Origin: CAVVGZ01 sp963747965
Lineage (GTDB): Bacteria; Chloroflexota; Anaerolineae; Anaerolineales; Anaerolineaceae
Direction: 5' to 3'
Assembly (NCBI GenBank): GCA_963747965.1
Contig: CAVVGZ010000004.1
Location: forward strand, 496,001 to 560,000
Length of the DNA stretch: 64,000 nucleotides
Part shown: one piece after another, positions 37,350-47,169 of the stretch
Layout of the letters: each line of letters opens with the position of its first letter
Numbering within the stretch: position 1 is the first letter of the stretch
Translations under genes and position numbers: made by a program
The notes under the pieces: generated by a model
What the model was told of the DNA's origin: nothing
The model's input: the letters and a program-made list of their open reading frames with translations, nothing else
Database searches by the model: none

Positions 37350-38348
37350 ATGACAGAATCCATTCCAACCTTACGTTCAGACCCCAATAAGTTTTTACGA
37401 AGGACCCCGATCTGGTTTACCTGGGTAAGACACTGGAATTTCATTATAGTAACCTTTATCCTTCTGCTCGCCTATGGCATTTTTCTATTACCAGACCCGG
37501 GCGCCGATCCTACCCCTGCTTATTATCTCAATTTATTCCTTTTCATCCTGTTCACCTTGGCGTGGTCTGCAAATATTCTCGCCGACAGGGATAAACGGGA
37601 GCTTTTCCAGGGAGTGGTCGCTTTTGTAATGATTGGTATCCTTTGCTGGCTTTTCTACTTATATTCCGGTACGGAGTGGGAAAAGCTGGCCGACCAATTC
37701 TTTGCCTGGGACCGTATGACGGGCTATTGGGGGATCCTCTGGGGAGGTTTAAAAGTATCCCTGATGCTGGCAGCTTTTTCAGGGGTCTTCAGTATCCAGG
37801 TTGGATTAATTGTAGCCATATTGCGCTTTTATAATCATCCTACTATTAATATATTCCTTATTGCCTACATTGATGTTTTTCGATCCATGCCAATGATCGT
37901 GATCATGGTTGTGCTCTTCTTTGCCCTGCCGTACCTTGGAATCAATCTTGGTTCCATTATGGCTACTATTGTTGCATTATCCTTGGGTTATGGCGCCTAT
38001 GCAGCGGAAGCTTTTCGAGCAGGGTTTGAAGCCGTGCATTCAGGTCAAATTGAAGCCTCGCGGTCGCTTGGTATTTCCCGCTGGCAAACAATCCGTATGA
38101 TCGTTCTCCCGCAGGCTATCCCAATCGTTATCCCTACTCTTACCGGGATTATTATCTCGATGTTTAAAGATACCGCAATCGCAGCAGTGGTGGCTGCCCC
38201 GGAATTGCTGAAACGGGCGCGTGAGCTTTACACCCAATCAACCAGCCCTACACCGCTAATTGCCGCTGCAATCATATACCTGTTAGTTATTATTCCGATG
38301 ATTCGGATAGTGAATATGCTTGAGAAGAGAACAAAAGGTGCAAAATGA
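37350..38348 (+). CDS. Polar amino acid ABC transporter permease 1 (HisM/GlnP family, N-terminal extension)
   Basis: The protein has 332 residues. The C-terminal 200 residues are a standard HisM-type permease with the EAA loop (EASRSLGISRWQTIRMIVLPQA) that contacts the ATPase. The first 120 residues add three hydrophobic helices not found in the short GlnP form, similar to AapQ-like permeases. The gene overlaps the ATPase gene by 4 nt (ATGA), indicating translational coupling. It is likely to pair with permease 2 (39106), which has the same extension. Confidence 0.88.
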   Translation: MTESIPTLRSDPNKFLRRTPIWFTWVRHWNFIIVTFILLLAYGIFLLPDPGADPTPAYYLNLFLFILFTLAWSANILADRDKRELFQGVVAFVMIGILCWLFYLYSGTEWEKLADQFFAWDRMTGYWGILWGGLKVSLMLAAFSGVFSIQVGLIVAILRFYNHPTINIFLIAYIDVFRSMPMIVIMVVLFFALPYLGINLGSIMATIVALSLGYGAYAAEAFRAGFEAVHSGQIEASRSLGISRWQTIRMIVLPQAIPIVIPTLTGIIISMFKDTAIAAVVAAPELLKRARELYTQSTSPTPLIAAAIIYLLVIIPMIRIVNMLEKRTKGAK

Positions 38349-39094
38349 ACACTTTTGACACAAAAGATGTCATGATAGAAGTCATTGATTTACACAAATA
38401 TTTTAAAGATTTGCATGTCCTGAAAGGCATCAATACCAAGATTACCAGGTCGGAAGTGGTTGCCGTGATGGGACCATCCGGAGGCGGTAAAAGCACTTTC
38501 TTGAGGTGTCTGAACCGTCTTGAAGAACCGTCCTCCGGGCATATATTTGTTGAAGGCGTCGATATCATGTCCCCATATATCGATATCAATAAAGTTCGTA
38601 CCGAGATCGGTATGGTATTTCAGAGTTTTAATCTTTTTCCCCATTTGACTGCTTTACAGAATATCAAGCTCGCTCCCATGAATGTCCGCAAAATATCTGA
38701 TGAGGAAGCGACTGACCGGGGTTATAAACTGCTTGATAAAGTCGGTCTGCGCGAGAAAGCGAATGTATACCCGGAACAATTATCAGGTGGGCAGCAACAG
38801 CGCATAGCAATTGCCCGCGCCCTGGCCATGCAGCCCCAGATTATGTTCTTTGATGAACCCACCTCTGCCCTGGACCCGGAAATGATCGGCGAGGTGTTGG
38901 AGGTCATGGAAAATATGGCAACTGAAGGAATGACCATGGTTGTAGTGAGCCATGAAATGGGATTCATTCGGGAGGCTGCCAGCCGGGTTCTTTTCCTGGC
39001 AGATGGCTTGCTGGTTGAAGAAGGCGCCCCGGAGGAAATTTTTAATAACCCACAGCATAACCGGACAAAAGATTTCCTGAGCAAGATCCTATAA
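38345..39094 (+). CDS. Polar amino acid ABC transporter ATP-binding protein 1 (GlnQ family)
   Basis: The protein has 249 residues: Walker A GPSGGGKST near residue 41, signature LSGGQQQR, and Walker B IMFFDEPTSALDPE followed by the switch His in VVSHEMGF. It energises permeases 1 and 2. The start overlaps the preceding stop. Only 11 nt separate it from the next permease gene. Confidence 0.93.
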   Translation: MNTFDTKDVMIEVIDLHKYFKDLHVLKGINTKITRSEVVAVMGPSGGGKSTFLRCLNRLEEPSSGHIFVEGVDIMSPYIDINKVRTEIGMVFQSFNLFPHLTALQNIKLAPMNVRKISDEEATDRGYKLLDKVGLREKANVYPEQLSGGQQQRIAIARALAMQPQIMFFDEPTSALDPEMIGEVLEVMENMATEGMTMVVVSHEMGFIREAASRVLFLADGLLVEEGAPEEIFNNPQHNRTKDFLSKIL

Positions 39095-39105
39095 AAGGGT
39101 ATCCG

Positions 39106-40122
39106 ATGACAGAAAACAAACCGACCGCTCGAACCCCATCCCGTTTGCTGGATGTAAAGAAACAAACCGAACGCGTCCCCCTCATTCGCAGGAACGCATT
39201 TGTTTATGGATTCCTTGCGGCACTCATCCTCTACGCAGTCTTCATCCTGCCCCCATCAGGTAGTTTAACCAGCATCTTCCAGATGGCTGTTGTTGTCTTG
39301 TTTGTCCTGCTGTGTTTTGCCTGGACGGTGTTAATTTTGACCGACGAACTCAAACCCAAATGGATGAAAACAGTTTCCGCTTTTGCCCTCTTGGGAGTTT
39401 TTGGCTGGTTGTTTTACCGCTATTCTGAGGCTCAATGGGGGGATATGATCTTCCTGTTTTTTAATGTGGAGATAATCCAGAAAGCCTGGCCAACCTTGAC
39501 CAAAGGTTTCTGGACAACCATCCAGCTGGCGATTTCGGTGGCCGTACTCAGCACAGTTTTGGGCTTGATTATTGCTGTTTTTCGCTCATTCAACAACCGT
39601 ATCCTCAATATTTTTATCATCGCCTACGTGGATTTTTTCCGGGCCATGCCCATCATTGTTCTGCTCATCATTATTTATTATGCCCTGCCTTTCCTGGGAA
39701 TCCGCCTGGATGCAATGTTAGCCGGTATCATCGGCCTGGGGCTGAACAGCTCAGCCTATGTCAGTGAAATCTTTCGCTCCGGAATCCAATCGGTCAAAAA
39801 AGGCCAGATTGAAGCAGCCCATGCCCTGGGGTTAAATGCCATGCAAACCATGCGATTGGTGCTCTTACCCCAGGCTCTGCGTGTGGTTATGCCCCCCCTG
39901 GTTGGCAATTATGTAGCCAGCGCCAAGGACACCGCCCTCTGCTCATCCATCTCGATCATCGAGCTGCTAAAAGCAGGCTTATCAGAACAGTCCCTGCTTG
40001 CCAATCCTTCTCCGCTGATCTTTTCAACAGCCCTTTACCTGGCGATGTTTGTACCGCTGACACGCCTCTCCAGCGTGCTGGAGGTAAGAATGAAAGCCGG
40101 CGTGAGGAAAATCAACGTATAA
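39106..40122 (+). CDS. Polar amino acid ABC transporter permease 2 (N-terminal extension)
   Basis: This 338-residue paralogue of permease 1 shares the N-terminal three-helix extension (both contain a GWLFYRYSE/CWLFYLYSG block). The C-terminal permease domain has the EAA loop EAAHALGLNAMQTMRLVLLPQA. With permease 1 it likely forms a heterodimeric channel. It ends the first half of the cluster. Confidence 0.9.
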   Translation: MTENKPTARTPSRLLDVKKQTERVPLIRRNAFVYGFLAALILYAVFILPPSGSLTSIFQMAVVVLFVLLCFAWTVLILTDELKPKWMKTVSAFALLGVFGWLFYRYSEAQWGDMIFLFFNVEIIQKAWPTLTKGFWTTIQLAISVAVLSTVLGLIIAVFRSFNNRILNIFIIAYVDFFRAMPIIVLLIIIYYALPFLGIRLDAMLAGIIGLGLNSSAYVSEIFRSGIQSVKKGQIEAAHALGLNAMQTMRLVLLPQALRVVMPPLVGNYVASAKDTALCSSISIIELLKAGLSEQSLLANPSPLIFSTALYLAMFVPLTRLSSVLEVRMKAGVRKINV

Positions 40123-40179
40123 ATATTCAGAATTGGTTCTCTTACCATTCCAAACAGAAAAATAAGGAGTATTAAAACA

Positions 40180-40728
40180 ATGCCTGACAAATGGGAAATG
40201 GATGCCAACCATCCAACAGACTATCATGTGGTAGAAACAAAAAGGGGACGGGAATTTATCATCCGTCTGACAACAGGTGCGGATGTTTTCAAAGCCATCC
40301 AGCAGTTTGCCATAGACAACCATATTCGTTTTGCCAAGATCCATACCATGTTCATGGGGGGACTGCAGCCCGCAAAATTCCTGGTGTGGACCCCGGACAG
40401 CAAAGATTCTGGCAACTGGCATAACGAAACGGAAATGACCATTGACAATCTCACCATGGTGCTTGCCATGAGTGGGATGATCCACCCGCGTCCGGTCAAG
40501 GGCGGCTTACCCGGGGAGGAAGAACCGTTTCCTGCCATCCATTTTGTTATCGGCGGCGGCTGGAATGCACCCACTGTTGGCGGTCATTTAAACGAAGGCA
40601 CGATTGTTAAGGGTGTTGTGGAATGCTTCATCACTGAAGTGGATGGCATCGAGGTCTTATTCCCCTCCAACTGGCGTCCGGTTGGATTTGCAGATGAATT
40701 CCCGGAAAATTGGTACAGGGAAATTTAG
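40180..40728 (+). CDS. PPC (DUF296) domain protein
   Basis: This 182-residue protein matches the PPC/DUF296 fold, with GREFIIRLTTGADVFKAIQQFA near residues 22-43 and GGHLNEG near residue 130. Bacterial members are small trimeric proteins of unknown role; plant ones accompany AT-hook DNA-binding domains. No AT-hook is present here. AAGGAG precedes the ATG by about 11 nt. Its position between two amino acid transport sets and just before a strong terminator suggests a role linked to the transported compound, by inference only. Confidence 0.8.
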   Translation: MPDKWEMDANHPTDYHVVETKRGREFIIRLTTGADVFKAIQQFAIDNHIRFAKIHTMFMGGLQPAKFLVWTPDSKDSGNWHNETEMTIDNLTMVLAMSGMIHPRPVKGGLPGEEEPFPAIHFVIGGGWNAPTVGGHLNEGTIVKGVVECFITEVDGIEVLFPSNWRPVGFADEFPENWYREI

Positions 40729-40763
40729 TTTGCCAATCCTGCGGTAAATTGATCAAACAGTCA

Positions 40764-40792
40764 AAATGGAGGCCGGTGGCCTCCATTTTTTT
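40764..40792 (+). terminator. Intrinsic terminator after the PPC-domain gene
   Basis: AAATGGAGGCC and GGCCTCCATTT form an 11-bp stem with a 3-nt loop running into seven T. It separates the two transporter halves. Confidence 0.9.
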
Positions 40793-40901
40793 ATTAATTC
40801 TTTGGCTTGGGTAAATCTTTGGTAAATATTCTAATTGCTTATAGGCTAAAATATATTATTAGGCTTGGCTCATATTCTTAATCCGAAATGGATTTACGGG
40901 C

Positions 40902-41543
40902 ATGATTTTTGAGATGGTAATATTTATCCTTGGGGGAGCCGTCGTCACCCTGGCGGTAACCCTCATCGCCCTTCCCATGGGACTCATCCTGGGGACCGGG
41001 TTTGCCCTCATGCGTGTTTACGGTGGAAAAATACTGGCTGCTTTGGCAGCCTTTTACAGCAATGTTATGCGCGGTGTACCACCTATCGTGCTTTTATTCA
41101 TTTTGTATTTTATTATTGCAGGTTCGATCAACCTGTCCCCTTTCTGGGCAGGTTCCCTGGCGCTGGGGATTATCAGTAGTTCCTACCAGATGGAGATCAT
41201 CAGGGGTGCTATCCAATGTGTTGGCAGTGGTCAAACTATGGCTGCCCGGGCCATTGGAATGAGCTCACAAAAAGCCATCCGCTATATTATCCTGCCCCAG
41301 GCATTTCGCTATGCCATTCCGGGTTGGGCTAATGAAGCCTCTACGGTTTTAAAGGATTCCTCCCTGGTTTATGCCCTGGGTGTCCCTGAAATCCTGCGCC
41401 GTTCCCAGTTTGTTGGGGCCCGCACCCATCAACCCCTGCTTGCTTTCCTCGCCGCAGCCATCATTTATTTCATCATGGTTTTTATTACCAACAGGTTAAT
41501 TGATTATGTTGAGAGGCGAACAAGGATTCCCGACCAGCCATAA
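40902..41543 (+). CDS. Polar amino acid ABC transporter permease 3
   Basis: This 213-residue short-form HisM/GlnP permease has about five TM helices and an EAA-type loop (AARAIGMSSQKAIRYIILPQA). It lies directly behind the terminator at 40764, so it should have its own promoter (TAAAATATATTA-like sequence near 40850). It probably pairs with permease 4 and ATPase 2. The second system has no binding-protein gene of its own here. Confidence 0.88.
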   Translation: MIFEMVIFILGGAVVTLAVTLIALPMGLILGTGFALMRVYGGKILAALAAFYSNVMRGVPPIVLLFILYFIIAGSINLSPFWAGSLALGIISSSYQMEIIRGAIQCVGSGQTMAARAIGMSSQKAIRYIILPQAFRYAIPGWANEASTVLKDSSLVYALGVPEILRRSQFVGARTHQPLLAFLAAAIIYFIMVFITNRLIDYVERRTRIPDQP

Positions 41544-41560
41544 ATCAAAAGGATGATAAA

Positions 41561-42346
41561 GTGGCAAAAACTATCTTGAAAATACAAAATATATCCAAGA
41601 AATACAAAGACATGGCTGTCCTGAAAGATATCTCACTGGAGATAAACGAAGGGGATACCGTTGTTTTCATCGGGCCAAGCGGAACCGGTAAAAGTACCCT
41701 GCTGCGCTGCATTAATTTATTAACCAGGGCAGATACAGGACATGTTTGGCTGGATGAATTGGAAATTACCGCCAGGGGTGTGGATGAGGACCGGGTACGC
41801 CAGCATATCGGCATGGTTTTTCAGGATTTTCTGCTTTTTAACCACCTCACTGCCCTCGGAAATGTGATGGTTGGCCCTGCCAGGGTTAAGGGATTATCCC
41901 GGGAAGATGCCAGGAAAATCGCCCTGGAGGAACTAGCCCGGGTGGGGTTACAGGATAAGGCCGACCACTATCCCGGCCAACTCTCAGGGGGACAGAAACA
42001 GCGCGTGGCTATTGCCCGGGCGCTGGCTATGGATCCCAGGGTTATGCTTTTTGACGAACCCACCTCTGCCCTGGATCCGGAATTGATAGGGGAAGTACTG
42101 GAGGTTATGCGCAAGCTGGCTCTTGAAGGCATGACCATGCTGGTGGTGACTCATGAAATGGGCTTTGCCCGCGAGGTGGCAGACCGCATTGTATTTCTTG
42201 AAAATGGATTGATTGTTGAACAGGGATCCCCCAACCAGATGTTCAACCAGCCCAAATATCCGCGCACCCGCGAATTTTTATGGAAGATCACCGAGCTGTA
42301 TGGCAAACATATAGAGGATGAGAAGGACAATAATTCTGATGGTTGA
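41561..42346 (+). CDS. Polar amino acid ABC transporter ATP-binding protein 2
   Basis: This 261-residue protein has GPSGTGKSTLLRC (Walker A), LSGGQKQR and VMLFDEPTSALDPE. The start codon is GTG at 41561 behind AAAAGGATG. The gene overlaps the permease 4 gene by 8 nt when that gene starts at 42339. It shares high similarity with ATPase 1, pointing to duplication. Confidence 0.92.
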   Translation: MAKTILKIQNISKKYKDMAVLKDISLEINEGDTVVFIGPSGTGKSTLLRCINLLTRADTGHVWLDELEITARGVDEDRVRQHIGMVFQDFLLFNHLTALGNVMVGPARVKGLSREDARKIALEELARVGLQDKADHYPGQLSGGQKQRVAIARALAMDPRVMLFDEPTSALDPELIGEVLEVMRKLALEGMTMLVVTHEMGFAREVADRIVFLENGLIVEQGSPNQMFNQPKYPRTREFLWKITELYGKHIEDEKDNNSDG

Positions 42347-43019
42347 GTGGTTAGGTTTTTTTAACATCTTTCTGCCAGTTTTCCTGTCCGGTGTAGTCAT
42401 TACCATCAAATTGACTGCTGTCGGACTTGCTTTTGGTTTTGTGATTGGATTAATGGCAGCACTCGCCAGGGTTTATGGTGGGCGCTACCTCAAGGCTATT
42501 TCCATCATTTACATCGAAGTATTCCGTGGAACACCGCTGCTTGTCCAGTTATTCCTGATATATTTTGGTTTACCCGACCTTGGCATCACCCTGGATCGCA
42601 TGACAGCAGCCTATATAGCCATGAGCCTGAACAGCGGCGCATACCAGGCCGAGTATTTGCGGGGCGCCATCCAGTCTGTTGGAAGCGGACAGATGATGGC
42701 GGCCAGGGCCATCGGCCTGAAACGATCCCAGGCAATTTGGAATATCATTTTACCCCAGGCCTTGCGCATGGTCATCCCCGCCTGGTCCAATGAGCCGGTT
42801 TCCCTGCTGAAATCCTCGGCGGTGGCATTCCTGATTGCTGTGCCGGACCTGATGACCCAGGCAAAGTCCATTGCCGCTCGAACCTATGACCCAATCGGCA
42901 CCTACCTGGCCGCCGGGGTTGTTTACCTGGTGCTTGTTTTTATTCTGGCCGGAATCATCCAGGTTATTGAAAAGAAAGTACGCATTCCCGGCCTGGAACT
43001 GGAAACCCAACGAAGATAA
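42339..43019 (+). CDS. Polar amino acid ABC transporter permease 4
   Basis: This 226-residue short-form permease has the EAA loop AARAIGLKRSQAIWNIILPQA. Strong similarity to permease 3 suggests a heterodimer. The ATG at 42339 overlaps the ATPase stop and is preferred over an ATG at 42318, which has no spacing to a ribosome-binding site. It is followed by an 85-nt gap and the cyclodeaminase-like gene. Confidence 0.88.
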   Translation: MVEWLGFFNIFLPVFLSGVVITIKLTAVGLAFGFVIGLMAALARVYGGRYLKAISIIYIEVFRGTPLLVQLFLIYFGLPDLGITLDRMTAAYIAMSLNSGAYQAEYLRGAIQSVGSGQMMAARAIGLKRSQAIWNIILPQALRMVIPAWSNEPVSLLKSSAVAFLIAVPDLMTQAKSIAARTYDPIGTYLAAGVVYLVLVFILAGIIQVIEKKVRIPGLELETQRR

Positions 43020-43104
43020 GAACAGCCTAAATAATTTCATGGTTATTTCCGGTAAAAATGTTTTATTAAATAGGAATTTTTGATTTTTTAAAGGAGAGCA
43101 GGAA

Positions 43105-44097
43105 ATGATGAAAGTCAGGATTGTAACGGAAAAGGAACTGCGCCAATGCGTGACCCTGGATATGGATGCTTTCAATGCTGTGTCCCGGGGGTACAGCCTT
43201 CTGTCGGAGGGAAAAGCCACCCAGCCACCCATCATGCGCATTGATATCCATGACCGCAGCGGGGAAGTGGATGTAAAAACTGCCTACGTGCATGGTTTGG
43301 ACCATTTTGCGATCAAGATTGCATCCGGTTTTCAGGATAACCGCCTGAAAGGATTGCCCACCAGCTGCGGCATCATGATTGTTTACAATGCCCATACCGG
43401 CTATCCGGAAGCTTTCCTGCTTGATAACGTTTACCTGACCAGTGTTCGCACTGGCATCGCCGGCTCGATAGCAGCCCATTACCTGGCTCCGGCATCCATA
43501 CAAACTGCCGGTGTTATTGGATCGGGAAGGCAGGCACGCTTCCAGGTACAGGGGCTGCGCCTGGTGCGGAATTTCCAGAGGCTGCTTATTTATGGCGTTA
43601 TCCCTGAAGAGATCGCTGGTTATATACAGGACATGTCAGCGGAACTGGGGATTGAGGTGCTCCAGGCAGCCAGCGCCGAAGAAGTCGTTCGGCAGAGTCA
43701 ATTTGTGGTCACCACCACTCCCTCCCATACACCCTATCTCCAGGCAGACTGGCTTCACCCCGGACTGCACATCACCTGCATGGGCTCAGACGCCCCCCAT
43801 AAGCAGGAATTGTTTCCGGAAGTATTTAAGAAGGCAGACCGCATTTGCTGTGACAGCAAGGATGCCGTATTCCGCCTGGGAGAGATACACCATGCCTTAG
43901 AAGCGGGTACCCTTACCCCGGATTCGCCGATCACCGAATTGGGCGAACTAACCTCCGGGAAAAAAACCGGGCGCCAGAATGACGACGAAATCACGATCTG
44001 TGACCTGGTAGGCGTTGGGGTCCAGGATACCTCTATTGCCCTGCTGGCGTATCAAAGGGTTATAGAGCGCGGTTTGGGCATTGAAATCGAGAACTGA
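43105..44097 (+). CDS. Ornithine cyclodeaminase / mu-crystallin family protein
   Basis: This 330-residue protein has the NAD-binding motif VIGSGRQARFQ near residue 136 and HITCMGSDAPHKQEL near 225, as in the OCD/mu-crystallin family. Members cyclise ornithine or lysine, or reduce cyclic ketimines or act as alanine dehydrogenases. AAGGAG precedes the ATG. Placement after amino acid transport genes and before an aminotransferase suggests that it metabolises the imported amino acid. Confidence 0.86.
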   Translation: MMKVRIVTEKELRQCVTLDMDAFNAVSRGYSLLSEGKATQPPIMRIDIHDRSGEVDVKTAYVHGLDHFAIKIASGFQDNRLKGLPTSCGIMIVYNAHTGYPEAFLLDNVYLTSVRTGIAGSIAAHYLAPASIQTAGVIGSGRQARFQVQGLRLVRNFQRLLIYGVIPEEIAGYIQDMSAELGIEVLQAASAEEVVRQSQFVVTTTPSHTPYLQADWLHPGLHITCMGSDAPHKQELFPEVFKKADRICCDSKDAVFRLGEIHHALEAGTLTPDSPITELGELTSGKKTGRQNDDEITICDLVGVGVQDTSIALLAYQRVIERGLGIEIEN

Positions 44098-44115
44098 GTG
44101 AGTCGTAAATAATTT

Positions 44116-45243
44116 ATGACACAGGAATTTTTCCCCTTTGAGCTGGAACGCATGATGTCAGTCTGGGAAAACCAGGTGGATTTCAACCTGTCTGAAAGCG
44201 GAGTCCACCCGCTGACCCTGCAGGAGTTAATCCTGGATGACGACCGCATCCTGCAGGAATTGCTCTCCACCCCGCTAAATTACCCGCAGACAAATGGAGA
44301 CCTTGACCTGCGCCAGGCTATCGCCGGGTTATATCACCATGCCGGCCCGGACAATGTGCTGGTAACGGTAGGAGCCATCCAGGCAAACTTGACGGCTATC
44401 CTGACAGCCTTGCAGCCTGGTGATGAAATCGCCATCATGCTGCCCAACTATATGCAAATTTATGGTGTTGCCCAGAATTTGCATTGTAAAGTCAACCCGT
44501 TTTATCTCAGGGAGGACCTGCAGTGGGGGCTGGATCTCGATGAAATCAACAAAGTCATCACCCCCCGCACAAAGCTGGTGGCAGTCTGCAATCCCAATAA
44601 CCCTACCGGACACATCCTGACACAGGACGAACGCAAAGCAGTTATCCATGCCGCAGGTAAGGCGGGTGCCTGGCTGCTCGCCGATGAGGTATATGCTGGA
44701 GCTGAGCGTTCAACCGGTGAAATTACCCCCTCTTTTTGGGGTGAGTACGAAAAAGTGATGGCGGTCGGCAGCCTTTCAAAAGCGTATGGGCTGCCCGGTT
44801 TACGGCTGGGCTGGCTGGTTGCACCGCCGGAGTTTACCCAGGAGGCCTGGGCACGGCAGGATTACATTACCATTTCTTCTTCCATCCTCTCCAATAAGCT
44901 GGCTCTTTATGCCCTGCAGCCGGATGTCCGGCACAGATTGCTGCAGCGCACCCGCCAGTACATCCACAAAGGCTATGCGCATTTCGAGGAGTGGTATAAC
45001 CAACACCGGGATATCTTCTCTCTGGTTCCCCCCCAGGCAGCCGCAATCGCTTTCCCGCGCTACCACCGCAAAATTGATTCACGCAGCCTGCTGGAGCATC
45101 TCATCCACCATCAAAAAACCTATATCGTCCCGGGAGATCACTTTGGCCTCGACCATCACCTGCGCATCAGCATTGGACTGCCGGCTGATTACCTCAATGA
45201 GGGACTGCGCCGCATCTTGCTGGCAATGCTCGAAAATGAATAA
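44116..45243 (+). CDS. PLP-dependent aminotransferase class I/II
   Basis: This 375-residue fold type I enzyme has CNPNNPTG (the PLP/carboxylate contact) near residue 160, ADEVYAG near 193, and the Schiff-base Lys in SLSKAYGLPGLRLGW near 218. It resembles aspartate and capreomycidine-synthase-like aminotransferases. It starts 18 nt after the cyclodeaminase-like gene, so the two likely act in sequence. The substrate is not predictable. Confidence 0.9.
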   Translation: MTQEFFPFELERMMSVWENQVDFNLSESGVHPLTLQELILDDDRILQELLSTPLNYPQTNGDLDLRQAIAGLYHHAGPDNVLVTVGAIQANLTAILTALQPGDEIAIMLPNYMQIYGVAQNLHCKVNPFYLREDLQWGLDLDEINKVITPRTKLVAVCNPNNPTGHILTQDERKAVIHAAGKAGAWLLADEVYAGAERSTGEITPSFWGEYEKVMAVGSLSKAYGLPGLRLGWLVAPPEFTQEAWARQDYITISSSILSNKLALYALQPDVRHRLLQRTRQYIHKGYAHFEEWYNQHRDIFSLVPPQAAAIAFPRYHRKIDSRSLLEHLIHHQKTYIVPGDHFGLDHHLRISIGLPADYLNEGLRRILLAMLENE

Positions 45244-45776
45244 CATCACCATACATCCTGGTAACCCCAAACAGGTTATCCCCGGATCGTTATTTCTGGT
45301 TCCTGGTGAACAACCGTACAGGCGGCTCATCAAGCGGCAGCCCTATCACTAAATGGATCTTTTCAAAATAACGATTCCCGCCTTCCATTTTTCATCTGCA
45401 CCGGTCTAAACGGACTCCTATCAAGCTGCCCTTTAAATTGTCCGGCAGGATGGGACATTCCGTATCGACTGGATTCAACCTGATATATGGATAGGACATC
45501 CTTTGCATCTCCCACAAACGCCGGTTACGCCAGGGAATTGCAAGGGTGGAGGATTTGGGTGGCCAATACCCTATGGTTGAGGATGAAAACAAAACCACCC
45601 TGGCAGGTTTAGCTGAATCGTCAATTTACGGGTATATAGAAATGGTTGGGTGCTTAATGAATTGGATCGAAAAAAAGGGAAGCCCGCCTGCAGCAACAAG
45701 GGCTGGCCAGGCGGGCATGAAATCTGTCACTTTACCTTATAAATCTCAAGGTTTTTTCGTCATTAATCGCTAATCC
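45244..45776. other. Convergent intergenic region
   Basis: No supported gene is seen. The open frame + 45546-45773 lacks a ribosome-binding site and crosses the terminator of the opposite-strand operon, so it is not called. Confidence 0.45.
45670..45716 (-). terminator. Terminator of the glucitol-type PTS operon
   Basis: On the minus strand GCCCGCCTG pairs with CAGGCGGGC (9 bp, 17-nt loop), followed by TTCCC and seven T. It lies 60 nt after the stop of the last gene. Confidence 0.75.
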
Positions 45777-47075
45777 TTAACTGATTAATTTATCCTGCTC
45801 TTTGCGCAAGCGGTAGATAACCTGGGATTCATTAAGCTGGATATCATCGTAACGAATGGGTTGGCCCTTTTTGACCGGTTTGCTAATAATTCCACCAACC
45901 GTTAATCCCAGCGGTACCAGATTCTCCTGCCTGGCCTGATCGGCACGGTAAAACATTCCATATACGGTAAATCCACCCAGCATATCAATTTTATCCCCGG
46001 GATTCAGGTCAACCTTGGCGTATGCAACCGTCTCTGCTGTAGGTACCCGGTGAGTTGCCAGGGTCTCTTCATGATCCAGGGCTGCCCGCACAACTGAAAT
46101 TGGAGCTTCCAGGTTGCAGAGGTGGAATGGACGGTACAAGGCCCAGTATTTCTCACTGCCGTTCAATTTTAAATATTTTAAATCACGGATAATTTTGGGC
46201 TGGTCGGTGGTGATAATCACAAACACACCCGGGGCAACATCTCCCACAGCAAAATCTACCGTGCCGCGGCTGTTGTTGAGGATGCCGCCGTCTTCCTTGG
46301 GGATAAATTTATAGGGCAGTTCCTTCACGCTGCAGTTGGGTCCGTGGGCGCCGGGAACATCCGGAACATATCCAAGCGAGTTTGCGATGGAGGTCATTTC
46401 AACCATCGTCTTGGTTCCATCCACGAAGGAGCACAGCATCTTGGCACTCGCCTTTTGCTCTTTGGCACGCGCTGCCAGGTTATCAGGATTGGCAGTGCGG
46501 TCAAGGGGATTGTTTTTACCCTTGCCAACCATCACAATCTCAAATCCGAGCACATCGGCAAAATCATACATTTCCTTAATCGAACCCGGTTCATCGCCGG
46601 CAATCAATGAATAAACCACGCCTTTTTCCTTGGCTTTCCTGGCCAGGATATAGCCAACAGTGGCGTCAGTTTCAACATTCATATTGACAATATCTTTGCC
46701 GGCTTCAATGGCTGCTTCACAAACCCGTGCCCCAATTTCAGGTACACCGGTACATTCCACAATCAAATCCAGGGCATCAATCTGCGATAAGAATTTTGAA
46801 TCGGTCGTGGCAATGCGCTGGCCGGATTGGATTAGTTCGGATGCTCTGGATGGATTTTCGTTCAATTCAGTGACGAGATTGGCGGGTACATCGCTTTCCA
46901 GATAGGCGTTGTATGCACGCGATGGCAGCACATCGGCGGTGGCCATGACCCGCACCCCAACCATTTTTTCAACCTGGCTGATCAAGCCTGTACCCATTTG
47001 TCCTGCGCCAACCAATCCAACCCGCAGGTTGCCATGTTTTTTAGCTCTCTCCTGCAATCGTTCTTTGTATGACAT
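45777..47075 (-). CDS. COG4091-type NAD(P)-dependent oxidoreductase with C-terminal SAF domain
   Basis: This 432-residue protein has an N-terminal Rossmann fold (VGLVGAGQMGTGL near residues 19-31), VECTGVPEIG near residue 110, and a C-terminal SAF-like domain (VPLGLTVGGIISKPVKKGQPI). COG4091 proteins are annotated as predicted homoserine-dehydrogenase-like, but genomic context usually points to sugar or sugar-acid metabolism. Here it is the last gene of a glucitol-type PTS operon, 94 nt after EIIA, so it probably acts on the phosphorylated polyol or a derived sugar acid. GGAGAAATGCT precedes the ATG. Confidence 0.85.
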   Translation of the reverse strand: MSYKERLQERAKKHGNLRVGLVGAGQMGTGLISQVEKMVGVRVMATADVLPSRAYNAYLESDVPANLVTELNENPSRASELIQSGQRIATTDSKFLSQIDALDLIVECTGVPEIGARVCEAAIEAGKDIVNMNVETDATVGYILARKAKEKGVVYSLIAGDEPGSIKEMYDFADVLGFEIVMVGKGKNNPLDRTANPDNLAARAKEQKASAKMLCSFVDGTKTMVEMTSIANSLGYVPDVPGAHGPNCSVKELPYKFIPKEDGGILNNSRGTVDFAVGDVAPGVFVIITTDQPKIIRDLKYLKLNGSEKYWALYRPFHLCNLEAPISVVRAALDHEETLATHRVPTAETVAYAKVDLNPGDKIDMLGGFTVYGMFYRADQARQENLVPLGLTVGGIISKPVKKGQPIRYDDIQLNESQVIYRLRKEQDKLIS

Positions 47076-47169
47076 AGCATTTCTCCGTATTAGTTTAAAA
47101 TAAAAAATTGGTTATAAATAACCTGGAATAAGGACGATTGAAATGGGCCAGGAAGCCGATCCCAGGGTG

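Noticed and set aside
45546..45773. Plus-strand open frame of 75 codons
   Set aside because: It crosses the terminator of the opposite-strand PTS operon and lacks a ribosome-binding site.
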